The notes under the pieces were generated by a model. That model was not told the origin of the DNA and made no database searches. It was given only the letters and a program-made list of their open reading frames with translations. From an uncultured Erysipelotrichaceae bacterium (lineage in GTDB: Bacteria; Bacillota_I; Bacilli_A; RF39; UBA660): a stretch of DNA of 8,335 nt. Positions 7,113 to 8,335 of this stretch are shown one piece after another (positions within the stretch are counted from its first letter, which is position 1; each line of letters starts with the position of its first letter). The DNA is taken from assembly GCA_902773365.1 (NCBI GenBank), contig CACYEG010000109.1:1-8335 (forward strand), read 5' to 3'. A program made the position numbers and the translations under genes.

Positions 7113-7135
7113 AAACACGATTTATTCGTGTTTTT
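7111..7135 (+). terminator. Terminator of the nrd-trxB-dut operon
   Basis: AAAAACACGA (7111-7120) and TCGTGTTTTT (7126-7135) pair perfectly over 10 bp around a 5-nt loop (TTTAT), ending in a T run. The first two stem bases are part of the dut stop codon TAA (7110-7112). The A and T arms make it look bidirectional. Confidence 0.88.
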
Positions 7136-7146
7136 ATTGTAAACAA

Positions 7147-7174
7147 TTGCAAATAATACTAAAAATAGTATAAT
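7147..7174 (+). promoter_or_regulatory. Promoter of the 55-aa gene
   Basis: TTGCAA (7147-7152) and a perfect TATAAT (7169-7174) are spaced by 16 nt. The start site would be near 7181, a short distance before AAGGA (7188-7192) and the ATG at 7202. Confidence 0.65.
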
Positions 7175-7201
7175 AACAGTGCTGAAAAAGGACTGAACAT
7201 T

Positions 7202-7369
7202 ATGGAAAAACAAACGGATATGAATATTGGCTTTCAAATAATTGAAGCCAAGTACCCAGAATTAGTTGACATGATTAATCATCTATTATCACTAGATGGA
7301 GAACAAGATAAACCAAAGCTACCATACGTTATAAGAAGACTAGAAGAAACTTTCGACCATAAAGCGTAA
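7202..7369 (+). CDS. Small hypothetical protein, 55 residues
   Basis: The frame runs from ATG 7202 to TAA 7367-7369 and encodes a 55-residue acidic, soluble-looking protein with no signal peptide, membrane segment or Cys. It opens MEKQTDMNIGFQIIEAKYPE, and the rest looks largely helical (LVDMINHLLSLDG, then LPYVIRRLEETFDH), suggesting a two- or three-helix bundle. AAGGA (7188-7192) lies 9 nt upstream. Its own near-consensus promoter and a terminator beginning at its stop codon argue that it is a real, separately transcribed gene and not chance. I do not recognise the family; a small regulator or adaptor is only a guess. Confidence 0.7.
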   Translation: MEKQTDMNIGFQIIEAKYPELVDMINHLLSLDGEQDKPKLPYVIRRLEETFDHKA

Positions 7370-7402
7370 AAAAGCATCTACTATATTATAGTGGGTCTTT
7401 TT
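7368..7402 (+). terminator. Terminator after the 55-aa gene
   Basis: The 7371-7384 arm (AAAGCATCTACTAT) folds back on ATAGTGGGTCTTT (7388-7400) around an ATT loop. The stem has two G-U pairs and one bulged C, and is flanked by an A run upstream and a T run to 7402. It begins at the stop codon. Confidence 0.75.
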
Positions 7403-7420
7403 AATTTTAAATAAATGTTT

Positions 7421-7426
7421 TATAAT
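7421..7426 (+). promoter_or_regulatory. -10 box of the VTT-protein gene
   Basis: A perfect TATAAT is placed to start transcription near 7433, about 20 nt before the chosen ATG. No good -35 is visible: position 7398-7403 is only the T run of the preceding terminator. An alternative pair is TTTAAA (7406-7411), 17 nt, TACTAT (7429-7434). Confidence 0.45.
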
Positions 7427-7452
7427 AATACTATAAGTAAGTGGGTGATAAT

Positions 7453-8043
7453 ATGTTAGACTTTTTAAAAAATTTGGATACCATTTTAGAAAATGCCTTA
7501 AATAGTCTTGGACTATTTGGTCCAATTTTAGGTTGCTTTCTAATATTAGTAGAGTCTATTTTGCCAGTTTTACCGCTTTCAGTTTTTATTACGTTAAATT
7601 TCTATGCTTTTGGACATTTTTATGGTTTTGTAATTTCATATGTTCTAACTGTCATAGGATGCAATTTGGCATTCATCTTGAGTAGAAAGATATTGAATAA
7701 TAGAATGTCTTATTTGACTAAGAAATATAATAAGAACAAACTACTTGGACTAATTGATAAGTTTTCTACAATAAAATTTAATCATTTGGTGATGCTCATG
7801 GCATTTCCATTTACTCCTGCTTTTGTCGTCAATATTGTATCAGGCTCTACTAAGATGGAACATAAAAAGTTTTTATTGGCAAGTATCATCGGTAAACCGT
7901 TTATGGTATATTTCTGGGGATATATTGGTGTAACTTTAATACAGAGTTTAAAGGAACCGATTCTTTTGTTAAAAGTGGTTGTGATAATGATAGTTGCGTA
8001 CATAATAAGTACGTTTATAAATAAAAAGTTTGGATTGGATTAG
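7453..8043 (+). CDS. TVP38/TMEM64 (VTT-domain) membrane protein
   Basis: A 196-residue polytopic membrane protein. Hydrophobic segments lie at about 19-45, 50-73, 108-125, 138-160 and 164-188. The family-like features are ESILPVLPLSVF in the first segment, where Pro residues break the membrane stretch, and AFPFTPAFVVNIVSGSTKM in the middle followed by a basic-rich turn and a further helix. These match the VTT fold (DedA-related re-entrant helices), whose members are proposed to move or scramble lipids across membranes; the function of this protein is not known. An in-frame GTG at 7441 would add four residues, but GGTGA (7444-7448) lies just before ATG 7453, so I prefer the ATG. The gene is 9 nt from rmuC and probably co-transcribed with it. 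Confidence 0.8.
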   Translation: MLDFLKNLDTILENALNSLGLFGPILGCFLILVESILPVLPLSVFITLNFYAFGHFYGFVISYVLTVIGCNLAFILSRKILNNRMSYLTKKYNKNKLLGLIDKFSTIKFNHLVMLMAFPFTPAFVVNIVSGSTKMEHKKFLLASIIGKPFMVYFWGYIGVTLIQSLKEPILLLKVVVIMIVAYIISTFINKKFGLD

Positions 8044-8047
8044 GTGG
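8042..8047 (+). promoter_or_regulatory. Ribosome binding site deciding the GTG start of rmuC
   Basis: AGGTGG overlaps the preceding TAG stop (8041-8043) and lies 5 nt before GTG 8053. An in-frame TAG at 8050-8052 immediately precedes that GTG, so no longer start is possible. Confidence 0.6.
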
Positions 8048-8052
8048 TATAG

Positions 8053-8335
8053 GTGATAGAATATATTATAATTGGATTACTAGTAGTAGTACTTATTTTG
8101 TTGATTATTTTATTGAGTAAAAAGAATAACTTTATGGATATAGTCGATAGGATGAGTGCCTTAGAAAAAAATGTTACTAAAGATATTGGTGACTTTAAAT
8201 ATGATTTTTCCTCTTCTTTAAAGCACGATTTTGAACGTCAAAATGAGACTATAGAAAAGAGATTGTCTCTAATTAACGATAGAGTAAATGAACGACTCGA
8301 TGGTAATTTTGAAAAGACTAATAAGACTTTTGCTA
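8053..8335 (+). CDS. rmuC: RmuC-family protein, N-terminal part (runs off window)
   Basis: The first 94 codons of a gene cut by the window edge, beginning at GTG. The translation starts MIEYIIIGLLVVVLILLIILLS, a single N-terminal membrane anchor. A charged, heptad-like coiled-coil follows (MDIVDRMSALEKNV, then ETIEKRLSLINDRVNERLDG) and leads into NFEKTNKTFA. The anchor, the coiled coil and the NERLDGNFEKTNKTF stretch are typical of RmuC, whose C-terminal part (outside this window) is a nuclease-like domain. RmuC is linked to limiting DNA inversions and rearrangements; its biochemical activity is not firmly known to me. It probably shares a transcript with the VTT gene, with no terminator between them. 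The assignment rests on the N-terminus only. Confidence 0.8.
   Translation, partial: MIEYIIIGLLVVVLILLIILLSKKNNFMDIVDRMSALEKNVTKDIGDFKYDFSSSLKHDFERQNETIEKRLSLINDRVNERLDGNFEKTNKTFA

Noticed and set aside
7441..7455. GTG at 7441 as the start of the VTT protein.
   Set aside because: No Shine-Dalgarno lies at a suitable distance before it, while GGTGA (7444-7448) precedes ATG 7453. The four extra residues add nothing conserved.
1..8335. tRNA or rRNA genes, CRISPR arrays, insertion sequences or integrase genes.
   Set aside because: No cloverleaf-type sequence, regular repeat-spacer pattern, transposase motif or terminal inverted repeats were seen. The window looks like ordinary chromosomal gene content with one unusual operon.

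Overview
The window is AT-rich, uses the standard code (TGG for Trp, TGA as a stop at 2699-2701 and 6658-6660), and carries purine-rich Shine-Dalgarno sites and factor-independent terminators. This points to a low-G+C Gram-positive bacterium (Firmicutes/Bacillota). The oxygen-sensitive class III ribonucleotide reductase implies anaerobic or facultative growth. I cannot name the genus. All supported genes lie on the + strand.

Layout: (1) 1-651 holds a self-contained unit: promoter, a membrane-anchored protein of unknown function (82-615) and a terminator. (2) 652-778 is a regulatory gap with an A/T-tract region, a promoter and a small inverted repeat over the -10/start region. (3) 779-7112 is a compact five-gene operon for anaerobic deoxynucleotide supply. 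It encodes an NrdD-like protein without the glycyl-radical domain, the activase NrdG, a full NrdD fused to a Cys-rich linker and a redoxin domain, a TrxB-type reductase and a dUTPase. Junctions are -4, +18, +9 and -4 nt, and the operon ends in a perfect 10-bp hairpin. (4) 7147-7402 is a one-gene unit for an unrecognised 55-aa protein, with its own promoter and terminator. (5) 7421-8335 holds a TVP38/TMEM64 (VTT) membrane protein followed 9 nt later by the start of rmuC, cut by the window edge.

How the operon probably works: NrdG uses SAM and a 4Fe-4S cluster to put a glycyl radical on NrdD. NrdD reduces ribonucleotides, and each turnover leaves a disulfide. The fused CPNC redoxin could reduce that disulfide and be recharged by the adjacent flavoprotein reductase. 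The dUTPase then removes dUTP and makes dUMP for thymidylate. The most notable features are the NrdD paralogue that stops about where the zinc/glycyl-radical domain should begin, and the NrdD-(Cys-rich linker)-redoxin fusion beside its likely reductase.
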